Part shown: positions 12,479-21,909 of the stretch, in pieces
Layout of the letters: every line of letters starts with the position of its first letter
Numbering within the stretch: the stretch's first letter is position 1
Program-made: the position numbers and the translations under genes
The notes under the pieces: generated by a model
The model's database searches: none
Seen by the model: only the letters and a program-made list of their open reading frames with translations
Told to the model about the DNA's origin: nothing
Assembly (NCBI RefSeq): GCF_007993815.1
Contig: NZ_VJWE01000013.1
Span: 1-64,000, forward strand
Reading direction: 5' to 3'
Source of the DNA: Acidovorax delafieldii
Lineage (GTDB): Bacteria > Pseudomonadota > Gammaproteobacteria > Burkholderiales > Burkholderiaceae_C
Length of the DNA: 64,000 nucleotides

Positions 12479-13054
12479 TTAGATCTTGCCAACCAGGTCC
12501 AGCGAAGGCGTCAGCGTCTTGGCGCCTTCCTTCCACTTGGCGGGGCAGACTTGGCCAGGGTTGGCGGCGGTGAACTGTGCAGCCTTGAGCTTGCGCAGGG
12601 TTTCCGACACGTCACGTGCGATTTCGTTGGAGTGAATTTCCATGGTCTTGATCACGCCATCGGGGTTGATCACGAACGTGCCACGCAGTGCCAGACCTTC
12701 TTCAGGAATGTGCACGCCGAAAGCGTTGGTCAGCTGGTGCGTTGGGTCGCCGACCAGGGGGAACTTGGCCTTGCCCACGGCGTCGGACGTTTCGTGCCAC
12801 ACCTTGTGCGAGAAGTGGGTGTCGGTGGTCACGATGTAAACCTCAGCACCGGCCTTTTGGAATTCAGCGTAGTTGTCGGCAGCGTCTTCGATTTCGGTGG
12901 GGCAGTTGAAGGTGAAGGCTGCAGGCATGAAGATCAGCACGGACCACTTGCCCTTGAGGGACTGCTCGGTCACTTCGATGAATTCACCCTTGCCGCCACG
13001 GTTGACAAAAGCGGTGGTCTTGAAGGGCTGAACTTGCGTATTGATCAGGGACAT
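12479..13054 (-). CDS. ahpC: Alkyl hydroperoxide reductase subunit C (peroxiredoxin)
   Basis: A 191-residue typical 2-Cys peroxiredoxin that reduces H2O2 and organic peroxides. The peroxidatic Cys is C51 in AFTFNCPTE and the resolving Cys is C170 in QVCPAKW. The TDTHFSHKVWH segment is characteristic of AhpC proper. It is slightly longer than E. coli AhpC (187). Reduction is by AhpF encoded downstream. The gene is divergent from bacterioferritin, which links peroxide and iron handling. Confidence 0.96.
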   Translation of the reverse strand: MSLINTQVQPFKTTAFVNRGGKGEFIEVTEQSLKGKWSVLIFMPAAFTFNCPTEIEDAADNYAEFQKAGAEVYIVTTDTHFSHKVWHETSDAVGKAKFPLVGDPTHQLTNAFGVHIPEEGLALRGTFVINPDGVIKTMEIHSNEIARDVSETLRKLKAAQFTAANPGQVCPAKWKEGAKTLTPSLDLVGKI

Positions 13055-13104
13055 TGCTGTTTCCTTTGTGGTTGGTTGACTGAACAGGACTGAAGTTTAG
13101 GCAT

Positions 13105-13170
13105 TTCCATGCCATCAATCCAATTAATTGATTACATCGAATCAATTGCCAATTACTATACAACGCCCTG
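13105..13170. promoter_or_regulatory. AT-rich divergent promoter region of ahpC and bfr
   Basis: Within the 284-base ahpC/bfr gap, this stretch is far more AT-rich than its surroundings and contains overlapping ATTGATT / AATCAATT repeats in both orientations. Spacing of ATAG- and CAAT-like tetranucleotides is loosely like an OxyR site, but the match is weak. Both divergent promoters are expected here. Confidence 0.4.
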
Positions 13171-13338
13171 TGCGACCTCCCGGTGACAACCCTGGTGCGC
13201 CGCGGGGCACACAGGATGTGAACGCGAACGCCTCTCAGCATCACACGCAGCCCGCGCGCCACAGCAGGGGCTTGCCTTGCGCTGCTGGATGCGGGTCACG
13301 ACAATCAGCGCCGAATCCACACATTACAAGGAGTCCCC

Positions 13339-13815
13339 ATGAAAGGTGACGCACAGGTCATTGGCCATCTGCAGGCCCAGCTCAAGAACGAACTCACCGC
13401 CATCAACCAGTACTTCCTGCACTACCGCATGCTCAAGCACTGGGGCTTCGACAAGCTGGCGAAGAAGGAGTATTCGGAATCCATCGGCGAGATGAAGCAT
13501 GCCGACTGGCTCATGGACCGCATCTTCACGCTGGACGGCCTGCCCAACCTGCAGGACCTGGCCAAGATCCAGGTCGGCGAAGACGTGCCAGAGATCCTGG
13601 CCTGTGACCTGCGCGCCGAACAAGGTGCCCAAGCCACCATCAAGGATGGGATCGCCCACTGCGAAAGCGTGCGTGACTATGTATCGCGCGACCTGCTGCA
13701 AAAGATCCTGGACGACACCGAGGAGCACATCGACTTCCTCGAAACCCAGATCGACCTGATCGGCAAGGTGGGCCTGCAGAACTACCTGCAGTCGCAGATG
13801 GGCGATGTGGAGTAA
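13339..13815 (+). CDS. bfr: Bacterioferritin
   Basis: A 158-residue iron-storage subunit of standard length starting MKGD. The haem ligand M52 is present (EMKHAD), as are ferroxidase residues E18, E51, H54, E94 and H130. Aligned without gaps to E. coli Bfr, position 127 (normally Glu) is Thr, followed by E128 and E129 (DDTEEH). Whether a neighbouring Glu substitutes is not visible from sequence. A strong ribosome site (AAGGAG) precedes the start. It is followed at once by a terminator, so it is a single-gene unit. Confidence 0.95.
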   Translation: MKGDAQVIGHLQAQLKNELTAINQYFLHYRMLKHWGFDKLAKKEYSESIGEMKHADWLMDRIFTLDGLPNLQDLAKIQVGEDVPEILACDLRAEQGAQATIKDGIAHCESVRDYVSRDLLQKILDDTEEHIDFLETQIDLIGKVGLQNYLQSQMGDVE

Positions 13816-13858
13816 GGCCACGGATCGCCAGATTGGTCCACGAAAGCGGGCAGAAAAA

Positions 13859-13886
13859 TCAAAACGGGCTTCGGCCCGTTTTTTTG
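13859..13886 (+). terminator. Intrinsic terminator of bfr
   Basis: AAACGGGC-TTCG-GCCCGTTT followed by a run of seven T, 44 bases after the bfr stop. This is a textbook hairpin with a UUCG loop. Confidence 0.93.
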
Positions 13887-13992
13887 TGCCTGCGCGCTGC
13901 AGCTTTGAGAATGTCTCTCCCGGATAGCAATGCCCCCTGCGATCACGGGTTGTTGCAAGTGCACATCAACGGAAGAAAATTCCCGCAACACA

Positions 13993-14012
13993 AATGAGAA
14001 TGCTTCTCAACA
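13993..14012. promoter_or_regulatory. Candidate Fur box of the first siderophore locus
   Basis: TGAGAATGCTTCTCA is a perfect inverted repeat (TGAGAA/TTCTCA) in an AT-rich context, 230 bases before a run of iron-uptake genes. It matches the GAGAATNATTCTC style of Fur sites in beta- and gammaproteobacteria. Confidence 0.65.
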
Positions 14013-14241
14013 AAAGTAGAATATCAGCCTACCACCAGCGGCCGGGTTCAGTGACACCCTGATTCCCGAGCCCGCCAGCAAGCCAGTCAGCCCGGCTCCA
14101 GCCGCCCGTTGCAGCCAGCGTTTGTGCGTTTTGTACCCACACACCTGTCTGGAGCTCTTTGCTGATGCCGCACCGTACGACCCGCCCCCGCCTTGCGGGG
14201 CCCTTGCCCACATACACCCCCGGAGCTCCCCGGGCCCTGCC

Positions 14242-14550
14242 ATGAAGGCCACCCGCGTCAATGGACGCTACCGGCTGGCCATCACCTCCCGCGCCGTGGC
14301 GGCGATAGGGGGCGGCTACGCGCTGGCGGCAGGCTTCTCGGCGGCGCTGTCGCTCCTGCTTGCGCAGTGCATGCCACGCGTGGAGGCTGTGCTCACGGCC
14401 ACCATGCTCTCGTGGGTGGTGTATGCCACCGCCGCTGGCTGGGCTTTTTACACACGCACCGCCTGGGGCGCCTGGGGTGGCACGCTGCTGCCCGCACTGG
14501 TGCTGGGCGCCTGCGCCACGGCACCGCATTGGATGAAGGCAGCGGCATGA
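14242..14550 (+). CDS. DUF3649-type iron-uptake membrane protein
   Basis: A 102-residue protein with three likely membrane helices (about 14-38, 48-68 and 76-96). Its sequence style (AAGFSAALSLLLAQCMPR) fits the DUF3649 family, which is regularly found before PepSY proteins and siderophore receptors. The start at 14242 was chosen because homologues begin near MKATR and the upstream extension is Pro-rich non-coding-like sequence. It overlaps the next start (ATGA). Biochemical function is unknown; a role in ferric-siderophore handling is inferred from context. Confidence 0.75.
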   Translation: MKATRVNGRYRLAITSRAVAAIGGGYALAAGFSAALSLLLAQCMPRVEAVLTATMLSWVVYATAAGWAFYTRTAWGAWGGTLLPALVLGACATAPHWMKAAA

Positions 14551-16385
14551 CCAGCAGCACACTCCCATCGCAAACCCCGGCCGAACGGGCCCCTGCAGCC
14601 ACCGCGGCCAACACTGCGTCTGAAGCAGCACGCTCAGCCAAGAAGCCCAAGGCGCCCAACGACCGCGAGGGATTCCGCCAGGCCATGTCTTGGCTGCACA
14701 CCTGGGCCGGATTGATCCTGGGCTGGCTGCTGTTTGCAATCTTCCTGACCGGCACGCTGTCGTTCTTCAAGAACGAGTTCAACCTGTGGATGCGCCCCGA
14801 GATGCATGGACTGCAGCCGGTGGATGCCACCGATCCGCAGGTGGCGCAAAAAGCCCTGGATGCGCTAGTACGCCGGGTGCCCAACGTCACGCAATGGATC
14901 ATGCACCTGCCCGACGACCGCGACCCTGCCGTCAACATCCTGTGGCGCGACACGGGCAATGGCCGCTTCGAGACGCTGCGCATGAACCCGCAGACCGGCG
15001 AGGCCATCGACGCGCGCCAGACCATGGGCGGCGACTTCTTCTACCGCTTCCACTTCGAGCTGCGCACCGCGCAGAAGGGGCGCTGGCCCCTCGAAGGCCG
15101 CTGGGTGGTGGGCGTGGCCACCATGCTGATGTTTGTGGCACTGATCTCGGGGGTGATCACGCACCGCCGCATCTTCAAGGACTTCTTCACCTTCCGCCCC
15201 ACCAAGGGCGGCCAGCGCGCCTGGCTGGACGCACACAACGTCAGCGGTGTACTGGTGCTGCCGTTCTACCTGATGATCACCTTCAGCGGGCTGATGATCT
15301 TCCACACGCTCTACATGCCTGCAGGCATTGCCACCGCCTACAAGGGCGAGAACGGCGTGGACTCCAACACGTACTTTGCCGACCTGCAGGGCGAGAAAGC
15401 CGAAAGCCGCCCCCGGCGCAGACCGGGCGACAAGGTAGAGCCCCTGCCCGCTATTGCACTGCCGTCCATCCTGACCGAAGCGCGCACCCGCTGGGACGGT
15501 GGGCGCATCGGCAGCCTGCAGGCGCGCCGCGATGCCAAGGGCCGCGCCGTGGTCGAAGTCACCCGCCACGAAGGCGACCGCTTGCAATACCGACCACCGC
15601 GCCTGCTGTTTGATGCCACCACCGGCCAGTGGCTGGACCAGGCCGATGCCACCGGCCCCGCCGTCAAGACCTACGGCGTGTTGTACGGCCTACACATGGC
15701 GCGGTTTGCCGACATCGGCCTGCGCTGGGCGCTGTTTGGCTTTGGCGTGTTGGGCAGCCTGATGATCGCCACCGGCATGGTGCTGTGGTCGGTCAAGCGC
15801 AGCGCCAAATCGCAGACGCAGGCCAGCCGCACAGGGATCGCCGCCAATAAAGACAACAGTGCGGGCGTCGCACCCACCAAGGCGCCGTTTGGCGAGCGCC
15901 TGGTGGCCGCCATCAACATTGCCACGCTGGCGGGCCTGCCGCTGGCCTGCGGCGTGTACATCGCATCCAACCGCCTGGTCCCGCTGAATGCAGAGGGCCG
16001 GGCCGATGTGGAACTGGCCTGGTTCTTCAGCGCCTGGGGCCTGGCCCTGATGTGGGCGCTGGCCTGCGCCGTGGTGCGGCCCAGCCGCATGGGCTGGTCT
16101 GTGCCGCTGGGCGCCGCGGGGCTGGTGTGGGCGCTGCTGCCTGTCATCAACGCCCTGACCACCCACACCCACCTGGGCGTCACGCTGCCGGCGGGCGAAT
16201 GGGTGTGGGCCAGCATGGACCTGGCGTTCCTGACCACCGGGCTGGTGCTGGGCTGGCTGTCGTGGCGGCTGGGCCCGGGCCGTGCCCCCAAGGGCAAAGC
16301 CGCTGAGGCCAAAACACCGCGCACTGCGCCGGCGGCCGCATTGCCTGCGGCCACCGAAGTGTCTGTTTCAACGTCGGGGGCCTGA
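14547..16385 (+). CDS. PepSY-domain membrane protein (siderophore-reductase-like)
   Basis: A 612-residue membrane protein beginning in the ATGA overlap. A Pro/Ala-rich cytoplasmic start is followed by a helix with WLHTWAGLILGWLLF, a large periplasmic PepSY region, then more helices (VGVATMLMFVALISGVITHRR; DAHNVSGVLVLPFYLMITFS) and a C-terminal multi-helix part. His residues inside or next to helices could bind haem. The family includes FoxB-type inner-membrane reductases that release iron from siderophores; that assignment here is by family and context. It is co-transcribed with DUF3649, DUF3325 and a TonB-dependent receptor. Confidence 0.85.
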   Translation: MTSSTLPSQTPAERAPAATAANTASEAARSAKKPKAPNDREGFRQAMSWLHTWAGLILGWLLFAIFLTGTLSFFKNEFNLWMRPEMHGLQPVDATDPQVAQKALDALVRRVPNVTQWIMHLPDDRDPAVNILWRDTGNGRFETLRMNPQTGEAIDARQTMGGDFFYRFHFELRTAQKGRWPLEGRWVVGVATMLMFVALISGVITHRRIFKDFFTFRPTKGGQRAWLDAHNVSGVLVLPFYLMITFSGLMIFHTLYMPAGIATAYKGENGVDSNTYFADLQGEKAESRPRRRPGDKVEPLPAIALPSILTEARTRWDGGRIGSLQARRDAKGRAVVEVTRHEGDRLQYRPPRLLFDATTGQWLDQADATGPAVKTYGVLYGLHMARFADIGLRWALFGFGVLGSLMIATGMVLWSVKRSAKSQTQASRTGIAANKDNSAGVAPTKAPFGERLVAAINIATLAGLPLACGVYIASNRLVPLNAEGRADVELAWFFSAWGLALMWALACAVVRPSRMGWSVPLGAAGLVWALLPVINALTTHTHLGVTLPAGEWVWASMDLAFLTTGLVLGWLSWRLGPGRAPKGKAAEAKTPRTAPAAALPAATEVSVSTSGA

Positions 16386-16390
16386 ACACC

Positions 16391-16723
16391 ATGTCCGCAT
16401 TTCTGCTGTGTTTTGCGGCCTGGTCGGTGATGGCGCTGGGCATGGACCGCCACCATGAAGACGCCACAGGCCGCGAAGGTGCAGCCCACCGCCTGCAACA
16501 ACTGCGCCGCGCGGGTTGGCTGTTGCTGATGCTGTCGCTGTGGCTGGCCGCACACCCGGCCGATGGCGTGCCTGTCTCGCTCGGCGTGACCGCATGGGCC
16601 GTGGCCCTGTCAGTAGCTGCCGTGGCCGTGACAGCCACTGTGACCTGGCAGCCCCGGCGCACACCGCTGCTGGCGGGGTTGGCCCTGCTGGCAGGCCTCG
16701 CCGCCTGGGCCGGGGGGTGGTGA
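16391..16723 (+). CDS. DUF3325-type small membrane protein
   Basis: A 110-residue protein with three hydrophobic segments (about 1-17, 41-58 and 64-85) separated by a polar loop MDRHHEDATGREG. The arrangement and start (MSAFLLCFAAWSVMALGM) fit DUF3325, which accompanies PepSY siderophore-reductase genes. It begins 5 bases after the PepSY stop. Its likely role is as an accessory subunit of the inner-membrane ferric-siderophore complex, by context only. Confidence 0.75.
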   Translation: MSAFLLCFAAWSVMALGMDRHHEDATGREGAAHRLQQLRRAGWLLLMLSLWLAAHPADGVPVSLGVTAWAVALSVAAVAVTATVTWQPRRTPLLAGLALLAGLAAWAGGW

Positions 16724-16900
16724 GCGGAAAGGATGCGGCGGCCCCGCTGGCTCGTCGCACTTTCTGATCCGCCTCTCACCCCTGCATTTTTTCATCCCGC
16801 TCTCTGCGCCCCTCCCAGCCACCGGCCCCATGGGCCCGCGCCAGGCCCGGTGCCTGCGGAGCCGTTTTCAACCGCGTTGCGCACACACCAAGGACAAACC

Positions 16901-19075
16901 ATGCACGCACCTTTCAGCCGCCCCTTCCGCCACCCCCAGGCCCTGCACCCGCTGGCCGCCGCCGTACTGGCCGCGTTCTGCGGCACCGCGCTGGCACAAG
17001 CAACACCGCCCTCTGCGCCGACCCAGACGCTGGGCGAGGTCACCGTGCAATCCACCAGCGGCGATGACGGCTATTCGCCCGCTGTCAGCTCCTCGGCCAC
17101 CAAGGGCAGCGCGCCGCTGCGCGATGTGCCCCAAGCCGTGAACGTGGTACCCGAGCAGCTCATGCGCGACCAGGGTGCGCGGTCGATGGAAGACGTGCTG
17201 CGCAACGTACCCGGCGTGGCAATGAGCCACGGCGACGGCCAGCGTGACCAGGTGGTGATCCGTGGCTTCACCGCCATTGCCGACCAGTTTGTGGATGGGG
17301 TGCGCGACGATGCGCTGTACTTCCGCGACCTGGCCGACATCGAGCGCGTGGAGGTGCTCAAGGGCCCCGCCGCCGTGCTGTACGGGCGCGGCTCCTCGGG
17401 CGGCCTGATCAACCGCGTGACTAAGAAACCCAAGTTTGGCGAGACCTCGGGGGAGGCTTCTCTGGGCCTGGGCAGTTATGCCTTTCGCCGCGCCACGGCC
17501 GATGTGAATGTAGGCATCAGCGACACCGCGGCCTTCCGCATCAACGCCGCCGTCGAAGACTCGGGCAGCTACCGCGACCAGCAGTTCGTCAAGCGCCACA
17601 ACTTCGCGCCGTCGCTCGCGCTCAAGCTCGCGGCGCAGACCGACCTACTGCTGCAGTACACCAACGCGCGCGACAAGCGCCTGACGGACTTCGGCATTCC
17701 CGCACTCAACGGCCGTCCAGTGAACGTGCCCGCCAGCACCTACTACGGCTCCAGCAACGCCGCACAAGACGACACCACCACCAGCACCATGCAATCGCTG
17801 GCGGCCACCCTCAACCACCGCTTCAACGACGACTGGTCGGTGCGCAATGTGACACGCGCATACGACTACACGCTGGACCGCTACAACACCCTGCCCGGCG
17901 GCACCACCAACCCGGTGAACCTGACCGTGGGCCGCACACGCTCGTTCATCCTGCGCGACGAAAGCGGCCTGTTCAACCAGACCGACGTGACCTGGCGCAA
18001 CCAGCTCGGGGGCCTGAAGCAGGAGTGGCTGATAGGCATGGAACTGGGCCGGCAGAAGAAGCGCGCGGAGTCCGTGTCGGGCGGAGCAGACCGCGTCTCC
18101 ATCTTCAACCCCGCAGGCGTAGCCGCTCCGGTGATACCTGTCGCCAGCTACACCGCCGACAGCGCCATCCCCAGCCACACCACCCAAGACACAGCGGCGC
18201 TGTACTGGCAGAACCAGATCACGCTGGCCCCGCAGTGGAAGGCGATGGTGGGTGAGCGCTACGACGTGTTCAAGCAGCAGACCGAGTTTGATCGCAAGCT
18301 CTCCGCGTTGTCGCGCACTGACAAGAAGTTCAGCCCCCGCGCAGGCCTGGTCTGGCAGCCCAGCGACGCCGTGTCGTACTACGTGTCATACAGCAAGTCG
18401 TTCCAGCCTTCGGCAGAGACTTTTGCGCTGGCTTCCAACAACACCGCCAACGAACCCGAGATCACGCAGAACAAGGAAATCGGCGTGAAGCTCGACCTGC
18501 TCGATGGCCGCATGAACGTGACCGGCGCGCTCTTCAACCTTGAGCGCACCAACATCAAGAACACCGACCCCACCAACCCCTCGCGCCAGATCAACGTGGG
18601 CACGCAACGCACCAACGGCCTGGAGCTGACCGCCAACGGCCGCCTGCCCGGCCGCTGGGATGTGAGCGCCGGCTACGCCTGGCTGGATGGCCGCATGACA
18701 AAATCACTGGCCACCACCACCTCCACCCAGTTGCCCACCGCCGCCATTGCCGCCCAGGGCAAAGTGCCTGCGCTCACGCCCCGCAACTCTGCCTTCCTCT
18801 GGGCCATGAAGGACCTGGGCCACGGCCTGCGCGTGGGTGGCGGCGTGAACTACGTGGGCGCCCGCTTCACCTCGCTGACCAACTTGGTCACCCTGCCCGG
18901 TTACACCACGCTGGACGCCGCCCTGCAGTACACGCTGGGCCAGTGGGATGTGGACGTGAACATCAAGAACCTGGCCAACCGCAAGTACTACGTGTCAGCC
19001 CACGGCAGCAACGACAACCTGATCCTGCCCGGCTCGCCGCGTGCGGTGCAGGTCACACTGCGCTCGCACTTCTGA
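16901..19075 (+). CDS. TonB-dependent siderophore receptor 1
   Basis: A 724-residue outer-membrane receptor. The start at 16901 follows AAGGAC; the longer frame is not used. A signal peptide ends at ALAQ. A TonB-box-like TLGEVTV comes next, then the plug domain (VPQAVNVVPEQLMRDQG to VLKGPAAVLYGRGSSGGLINRVTKKP) and a 22-strand barrel ending in the aromatic C-terminal RSHF. There is no STN signalling domain. The plug and barrel style is that of Fiu/FcuA-like siderophore receptors, but the ligand cannot be set from sequence. It is the last gene of the Fur-boxed locus. Confidence 0.93.
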   Translation: MHAPFSRPFRHPQALHPLAAAVLAAFCGTALAQATPPSAPTQTLGEVTVQSTSGDDGYSPAVSSSATKGSAPLRDVPQAVNVVPEQLMRDQGARSMEDVLRNVPGVAMSHGDGQRDQVVIRGFTAIADQFVDGVRDDALYFRDLADIERVEVLKGPAAVLYGRGSSGGLINRVTKKPKFGETSGEASLGLGSYAFRRATADVNVGISDTAAFRINAAVEDSGSYRDQQFVKRHNFAPSLALKLAAQTDLLLQYTNARDKRLTDFGIPALNGRPVNVPASTYYGSSNAAQDDTTTSTMQSLAATLNHRFNDDWSVRNVTRAYDYTLDRYNTLPGGTTNPVNLTVGRTRSFILRDESGLFNQTDVTWRNQLGGLKQEWLIGMELGRQKKRAESVSGGADRVSIFNPAGVAAPVIPVASYTADSAIPSHTTQDTAALYWQNQITLAPQWKAMVGERYDVFKQQTEFDRKLSALSRTDKKFSPRAGLVWQPSDAVSYYVSYSKSFQPSAETFALASNNTANEPEITQNKEIGVKLDLLDGRMNVTGALFNLERTNIKNTDPTNPSRQINVGTQRTNGLELTANGRLPGRWDVSAGYAWLDGRMTKSLATTTSTQLPTAAIAAQGKVPALTPRNSAFLWAMKDLGHGLRVGGGVNYVGARFTSLTNLVTLPGYTTLDAALQYTLGQWDVDVNIKNLANRKYYVSAHGSNDNLILPGSPRAVQVTLRSHF

Positions 19076-19159
19076 CAAGGGCAAAAAGCGCACGCGTCTC
19101 AGTCAACCGACCGGTCGCCGCAACTTGCCACAGCCGGACCAAAGACGCTGCTGACGCCC

Positions 19160-19215
19160 TACCAAAGGTCTTTATCCGCTATCTAAAAGATAGCAAAAGT
19201 CGCTTTAACAGCATC
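19160..19215. repeat. Hairpin/possible degraded copy of the dispersed repeat (copy B)
   Basis: GCTATCT-AAA-AGATAGC (19178-19194) is a perfect 7-bp stem between the convergent receptor and the unknown 200-residue gene. It resembles the GCTAT...ATAGC tail of the dispersed repeats, but the GCGCT core is missing. It might act as a weak bidirectional terminator. Confidence 0.3.
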
Positions 19216-19258
19216 GCACAGACGCACTGAGCGAAGCGTGCAATGGGGTCGATGGCGT

Positions 19259-19861
19259 TCAGTTCATGCTCCAGGTTCCGTCATAGAGCTCGGCTCTCAG
19301 ACCCAGCTCCATGATCTGTGCAGTCAGGGTGCGTACCGAATGCCTGGCCTTGTCGCCTTCCGGGTCATTGGTTTGCGTTGACTGCGCAGCCCGGAGGCGG
19401 CGACCGACGTTGCGTCCCCACACACCGCGCCAGCGCGCCATGTTGGTTGTTTCCAGCGACACTGCATTCAAAGACTCGATGTAGATGTATCCGGTGGTCA
19501 TCACCTCCTGGATGCTCTCCCGTTCGGCAGCGCTTGGGCTTGTGATTTGTTCGCTTTGCAACGCCACCATCACAACGCCGATCAACCGTATCAATGACGC
19601 GGACGTCTGCACCGAGAGATCCACCAGTCGATGGACCTGATCGTTAAGACCGGCATCGCACCCCGCTCGGTTCGCGCCGAACCTGTCTACAGAAACGATG
19701 GCCAGTGTGCCGGACATGGCCGTCAGCATGTGGGATGCCAATGCGAACAGGTTCACGATTCCCAGCGGGCCTTTGCGCTGCTCAGGGCTTTCCACCTTCG
19801 GCAAATAGTCAAACTGCCGCGCGAAGAGCTCTTGGATCAGGCGTGGGGACTCTTCAGTCAT
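19259..19861 (-). CDS. Hypothetical protein downstream of a chemoreceptor
   Basis: A 200-residue soluble protein that I do not recognise. It starts MTEESPRLIQELF and is mostly helical, with a long hydrophobic middle (about 85-105, LVDLSVQTSASLIRLIGVVMVAL) that could be a buried helix rather than a membrane span. It is rich in Arg near the end. It lies 51 bases after the chemoreceptor gene on the same strand, so it is probably in one transcript with it. A chemotaxis-linked role is possible but is context only. Confidence 0.6.
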   Translation of the reverse strand: MTEESPRLIQELFARQFDYLPKVESPEQRKGPLGIVNLFALASHMLTAMSGTLAIVSVDRFGANRAGCDAGLNDQVHRLVDLSVQTSASLIRLIGVVMVALQSEQITSPSAAERESIQEVMTTGYIYIESLNAVSLETTNMARWRGVWGRNVGRRLRAAQSTQTNDPEGDKARHSVRTLTAQIMELGLRAELYDGTWSMN

Positions 19862-19912
19862 TGCCGACTTTCGGGCCTAGGAGGCGAATTGGGCCAGTAC
19901 GGGCGCAGCGGC

Positions 19913-21538
19913 TCAGACTGCATAGCCAAGACCGGGCCGCCGCTCGTGGCTGACCGAGGCAGTGCCCGACCGCTCTTCAAGCTTGAAGATTTGCACCGCC
20001 CGCGTCAGCTGCTGGGCCTGCATGTCCAGACTCTGGGCTGCCGCCGCGCTTTCTTCGACGAGCGCTGCGTTGTGCTGTGTGACCTGATCCATCTGATTCA
20101 CAGCTTGGCCGATCTGAGACACGCCGGAGCTCTGCTCAGAGATGGCAGCGCTAATCTGCCCCACAACCTCCGTCACACGCTGGATTGCGCCCACCACCTC
20201 GTCCATGGTCTGGCCCGCCTGATCCACCAGCTGGGTACCGGCAACCACCTTTTCCACGCTTTCGCTGATCAATGCCTTGATCTCCTTGGCGGCCGTGGCA
20301 CTGCGTTGCGCAAGGTTGCGCACCTCGGTGGCCACCACGGCAAACCCGCGCCCTTGTTCACCCGCCCGCGCGGCCTCAACAGCAGCGTTCAGCGCCAGGA
20401 TGTTCGTTTGAAAGGCAATGCCGTCAATCACGCCGATGATGTCGGAAATCCTGCGTGAGCTGTCATTGATACCCCGCATGGTGTCCACCACCTGCGATAC
20501 CACTTTGCCGCCCTGGGTGGCCACGGTGGTTGCGTTCATGGCCAACTGGTCTGCCACCTTGGCGTTCTCTGCGTTGTTGAGTACCGTGGTGCTGAACTGC
20601 TCCATGGTGGCGGCCGTCTGCTGCAGGGCGCTGGCCTGCTCTTCGGTACGGTGGCTCAGGTCGATATTTCCACGTGCGATTTCCGAAGTGCCCATGGCGA
20701 TCGAATCCGACGCACCGCGCACCTTGGCAACGATGTCCGCCAGGTTCTGCTGCATCGCGCTCAGAGAAGCCAGCACGCTTCCCTGGATGGCACTGTCGGC
20801 CCCATCCATTTTCGACAGATCCCCGTCCGCCACGCGGCGTGCTGCATCGCTGAGCACATCGGGCTCGGCCCCCAGCGCACGGGACAGGCTGCGTGTGATC
20901 AGGTAGCCGGAGATCAGAGCCACCAATGCTGCCACCAAAGCAAGGGCCACCAAGTAGGTGTGCTGCGCGGCCATGTCCGACTCAGATTGCTGCACAAGCT
21001 GGCCTGATCGCTCGTCGGTGACAGCCTGGTATTCATTGGTCTTGGAGACCAGCGCGGCCAGCAGAGGGCGGCACTTCTCGTTGATCATGGTGATGGCCTC
21101 ATCCCGCTGGCCATTCAGCGCCAGATCCACGATCTTCAAAGCCACAGGGCTGTAGGCGTGTTCGATCTTGTCGATGTCGTCCACAAGCGCCTTGATGGGC
21201 GCTGGCACATGGCCTGCCGCCGCCATTTCTTTCAGTCGAGCCAACCGGTCCTGAACATCAGCATGGGCTTTGCTCACCGCGAGCTTCTCAGCCGCGCGTT
21301 CTGATTCCGAGGTGACTATCACCAGGTTACGCGCCGCAATGGCACGCCGGTTGACGGCCGACTGCACGTCTTTCGCCAGATGGGCGCGGGCATTGATGCC
21401 GGTGACGTAGTCGTGGAACAGGTCCTTCTGCTTTGTCATGTCATAGATGGCGAGCCCCGCCACCAGCAGGATCAGGGTCACCATCAGGCCGAAGGCCAGA
21501 CTCAGTTTTCTACGGACGGTCATTCGGTTGCGGTTCAC
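19913..21538 (-). CDS. Methyl-accepting chemotaxis protein 1
   Basis: A 541-residue inner-membrane chemoreceptor. TM1 is at about 11-29, a short periplasmic 4-helix-bundle sensor follows, TM2 is at about 192-212 ([19 protein letters not shown]), then a HAMP linker and a long coiled coil with the signalling hairpin ([22 protein letters not shown]). It ends without a CheR-binding pentapeptide. It sits between two iron-uptake loci on the opposite strand, next to the unknown 200-residue protein. The ligand is unknown. Confidence 0.94.
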   Translation of the reverse strand: MNRNRMTVRRKLSLAFGLMVTLILLVAGLAIYDMTKQKDLFHDYVTGINARAHLAKDVQSAVNRRAIAARNLVIVTSESERAAEKLAVSKAHADVQDRLARLKEMAAAGHVPAPIKALVDDIDKIEHAYSPVALKIVDLALNGQRDEAITMINEKCRPLLAALVSKTNEYQAVTDERSGQLVQQSESDMAAQHTYLVALALVAALVALISGYLITRSLSRALGAEPDVLSDAARRVADGDLSKMDGADSAIQGSVLASLSAMQQNLADIVAKVRGASDSIAMGTSEIARGNIDLSHRTEEQASALQQTAATMEQFSTTVLNNAENAKVADQLAMNATTVATQGGKVVSQVVDTMRGINDSSRRISDIIGVIDGIAFQTNILALNAAVEAARAGEQGRGFAVVATEVRNLAQRSATAAKEIKALISESVEKVVAGTQLVDQAGQTMDEVVGAIQRVTEVVGQISAAISEQSSGVSQIGQAVNQMDQVTQHNAALVEESAAAAQSLDMQAQQLTRAVQIFKLEERSGTASVSHERRPGLGYAV

Positions 21539-21909
21539 GGCATATCACCTTGTTCATTGATGTGATTCAATTTTTAATGAATTTATCATTTTCGTCAATT
21601 TTTTTTATCAATTAGAGATCGATACTGTCACGCAGAAGCCAAATTCGCAAAATCACAGCATCTGATCGGGAATCATTCGCATTTACGGGATAAAATTTGG
21701 TTACCGCAAGCCAAAGCCCTTTCTCTCGGCTGCAGCCAGCTCCCTCCGTCATCAGATGCATTCGGGTTGCCTGGCTTGAAACACTCCTTTCTCTCTGATC
21801 CTTCCGGCATGGCCGGCGCTTTGCGTCTGGCTCTTCAGTGCGTGCGTGCGCAGCGCTTTGAAACTCAAAGCCCTTGCGGTAGCAAATCGCTCAACAAGGT
21901 TCTCATCCC
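21539..21909. other. Intergenic region between chemoreceptor 1 and the second siderophore locus
   Basis: This 371-base gap separates divergent genes. Its left part (21565-21640) is very AT-rich and probably holds the chemoreceptor promoter. A Fur-box-like site lies at 21667-21687. I see no convincing small gene. Confidence 0.6.
21667..21687. promoter_or_regulatory. Candidate Fur box of the second siderophore locus
   Basis: On the minus strand this reads AATGCGAATGATTCCC, an imperfect version of the GAGAATGATTCTC pattern. It lies about 225 bases upstream of the PepSY gene, the same distance as the first Fur box from its locus. Confidence 0.5.
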
